Part shown: positions 5,592-6,884 of the stretch, one piece after another
Layout: each line of letters starts with the position of its first letter
Numbering within the stretch: position 1 is the first letter of the stretch
From: Deltaproteobacteria bacterium
Lineage (GTDB): Bacteria > Desulfobacterota > DSM-4660 > Desulfatiglandales > Desulfatiglandaceae
Assembly (NCBI GenBank): GCA_029932035.1
Contig: JAOZQV010000203.1
Span: 1-6,884 of the forward strand
Length of the DNA stretch: 6,884 nucleotides
Direction of reading: 5' to 3'
Position numbers and translations under genes: made by a program
Notes under the pieces: model-generated
The model's database searches: none
Told to the model about the DNA's origin: nothing
What the model saw: the letters and a program-made list of their open reading frames with translations, nothing else

Positions 5592-6884
5592 TCTAAGAAT
5601 AAAAAGAAACAATCTGTTCCTGAAATTATTATCAGTGTTCGTTTTATTCTTATTTATTTATGATGTAAATTTTTACACTGTTTCGGCCCAGAAAACAGAG
5701 GTGAACCAGACCCAGCTAATTCAACCGTCCGACTTGATTTACCGCGGAGCCTTCAGACTCCCGGTCGGGACATCCGATGTTAAAACATGGGCCTGGGGCG
5801 GCTACGCCATGACATATTATCCGGGCGGAGACGCCGGCGGGCCGGCTGACGGGTATCCGGGATCTATCTACGGGGCGGGTCATGCCTGGGAGCACCAGAT
5901 TTCTGAAATAAGTATACCGGTGCCAGTCATTTCGGGTTCAAAAAACGTGAATGATCTGAATACCGCCACCACCCTGCAGGGTTTTCAGGATGTCTTGAAT
6001 GTCAGTAATTTAGAGATTCCCAGAACCGCCATCGCATATTTACCAGCTCAGGGTTCCCAGAGTACCGGTAAATTGCACATGGCCTGGGGATACCACATGC
6101 AGGAAGGTCCGGCAAACGAAACCCATGCCTGGGGTGAATTAAATCTGGCCGATTTTCGGAGACAGGGAGACTGGCACCTGGCAAGTCTTCCCATGCACTA
6201 CCAGAATATGAGTACAAACGATTATATGAGCGATATTCCCCATGCCTGGGCAACAAGCCATACTCAGGGAAGGCTCCTGGCCACCGGACGTTACCGTGAT
6301 GGCGGCTGGGGGGGCGAAGGTCCTTCTCTCTTTGCTATTGCCCCCTGGAGCCAGGGAAATCCTCCGGCAAATAACACCGCGCTTCAGAATACCCCCTTAC
6401 TTTTGTATACGTCCACTTATATAAACCCCGACGTTCATCATACGATGACCAATTACTCCCATGCCGATGAATGGTCGGGGATGGTGTGGGCCACAGCCGG
6501 AGGTAAAGCAGCAGTCATTTTTGTAGGCACCAAAGGCACCGGTGACACATGGTACGGAAATGAACAAGGGCCCTGTCTTGAATGTGATAATAGAGGCTGG
6601 TGGGCCACCGGATTTGAAGCACAATTTGTTTTCTACGACCCCAATGATCTGGCCATGGTTGCCGCCGGAACCATGCAGACATATGAACCCCAGCCTTACG
6701 CCACCCTAAACGTTGATCAGTACCTGTATCACATCACCTCCACCCAGCAGAAGCATCACCTCGGCGCCGCATGTTTTGACAGGTCCGGGCAATATCTCTA
6801 CGTTTTGGAAGTCTTTGCCGACGGCGATGAAAAAGACAGGCCTATTGTGCATGTCTGGGAAATCCCGAGCACAACCAATCCCGA
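5563..6884 (+). CDS. Exported protein of unrecognised family with recurrent x-A-W motifs (open at right edge)
   Basis: The frame is open for 440 codons from the ATG at 5563 (or 439 from 5566) to the window end. A long basic n-region, a hydrophobic segment (about 18-33) and V-S-A at 40-42 indicate Sec export with cleavage after Ala42. I do not recognise the family. The mature part is rich in Trp, His, Gly and aromatic residues and has recurring motifs: WAWGG (76-80), GHAWEH (106-111), HMAWG (172-176), THAWGE (187-192), PHAWAT (226-231) and HADEW (300-304). Strand-like blocks such as AAVIFVGTKG and QYLYVLEVF suggest a beta-rich, possibly propeller-like fold (inference). C-x-x-C occurs in GPCLECDNRGWW (encoded near 6571-6603). 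No catalytic signature is evident. The start lies inside the end of the truncated binding-protein gene with no good Shine-Dalgarno sequence, and the first 100 nt or so are much more AT-rich than what follows. Confidence 0.8.
   Translation, partial: MMEKERAIFNLRIKRNNLFLKLLSVFVLFLFIYDVNFYTVSAQKTEVNQTQLIQPSDLIYRGAFRLPVGTSDVKTWAWGGYAMTYYPGGDAGGPADGYPGSIYGAGHAWEHQISEISIPVPVISGSKNVNDLNTATTLQGFQDVLNVSNLEIPRTAIAYLPAQGSQSTGKLHMAWGYHMQEGPANETHAWGELNLADFRRQGDWHLASLPMHYQNMSTNDYMSDIPHAWATSHTQGRLLATGRYRDGGWGGEGPSLFAIAPWSQGNPPANNTALQNTPLLLYTSTYINPDVHHTMTNYSHADEWSGMVWATAGGKAAVIFVGTKGTGDTWYGNEQGPCLECDNRGWWATGFEAQFVFYDPNDLAMVAAGTMQTYEPQPYATLNVDQYLYHITSTQQKHHLGAACFDRSGQYLYVLEVFADGDEKDRPIVHVWEIPSTTNP

Overview
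The window looks like a chromosomal segment of a Gram-negative bacterium. The housekeeping repertoire and moderate GC content would suit an anaerobic member of the Desulfobacterota (former Deltaproteobacteria). That placement is an impression from protein style and gene pairing, not something proven by the sequence. No rRNA, tRNA, CRISPR array, transposase or integrase is visible.

Layout: (a) Positions 1-1299, minus strand: a two-gene operon, a Smr-domain protein followed by a YchF/OLA1-like P-loop protein that runs off the left edge. The ychF-like ribosome binding site overlaps the smr stop codon. (b) Positions 1300-1464: a divergent intergenic region in which a leftward and a rightward sigma70-type promoter appear to share one AT-rich -10 element. 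(c) Positions 1465-2597, plus strand: purE (purine synthesis) and a TsaC/YrdC-type threonylcarbamoyl-AMP synthase (tRNA t6A), 5 nt apart. (d) Positions 2598-3890: a perfect 10-bp inverted repeat, then an intact PHP-domain metal-dependent phosphoesterase, then only the C-terminal part of an enol-lactonase-like alpha/beta hydrolase (a gene remnant). (e) Positions 3911-4924: an intact group-A glucokinase. (f) Positions 4925-5279: a non-coding stretch with one or two promoter candidates. (g) Positions 5280-5591: a truncated periplasmic solute-binding protein whose signal-peptide region carries an in-frame strong palindrome. (h) Positions 5563-6884: a large exported protein of a family I do not recognise. 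It starts inside the end of the truncated gene and continues past the right edge.

The left two thirds are ordinary core genes: translation/RNA quality control, purine synthesis, tRNA modification and glucose phosphorylation. The right third has the marks of rearrangement: two truncated genes, a palindromic repeat inside a coding region, and an abrupt shift to AT-rich sequence at the start of the last gene. I found no clear undescribed multi-gene system. The items most worth a second look are the exported Trp/His-motif protein and its junction with the broken binding-protein gene, the in-frame palindrome, the ychF-like gene lacking the usual G3 motif, and the shared divergent promoter.
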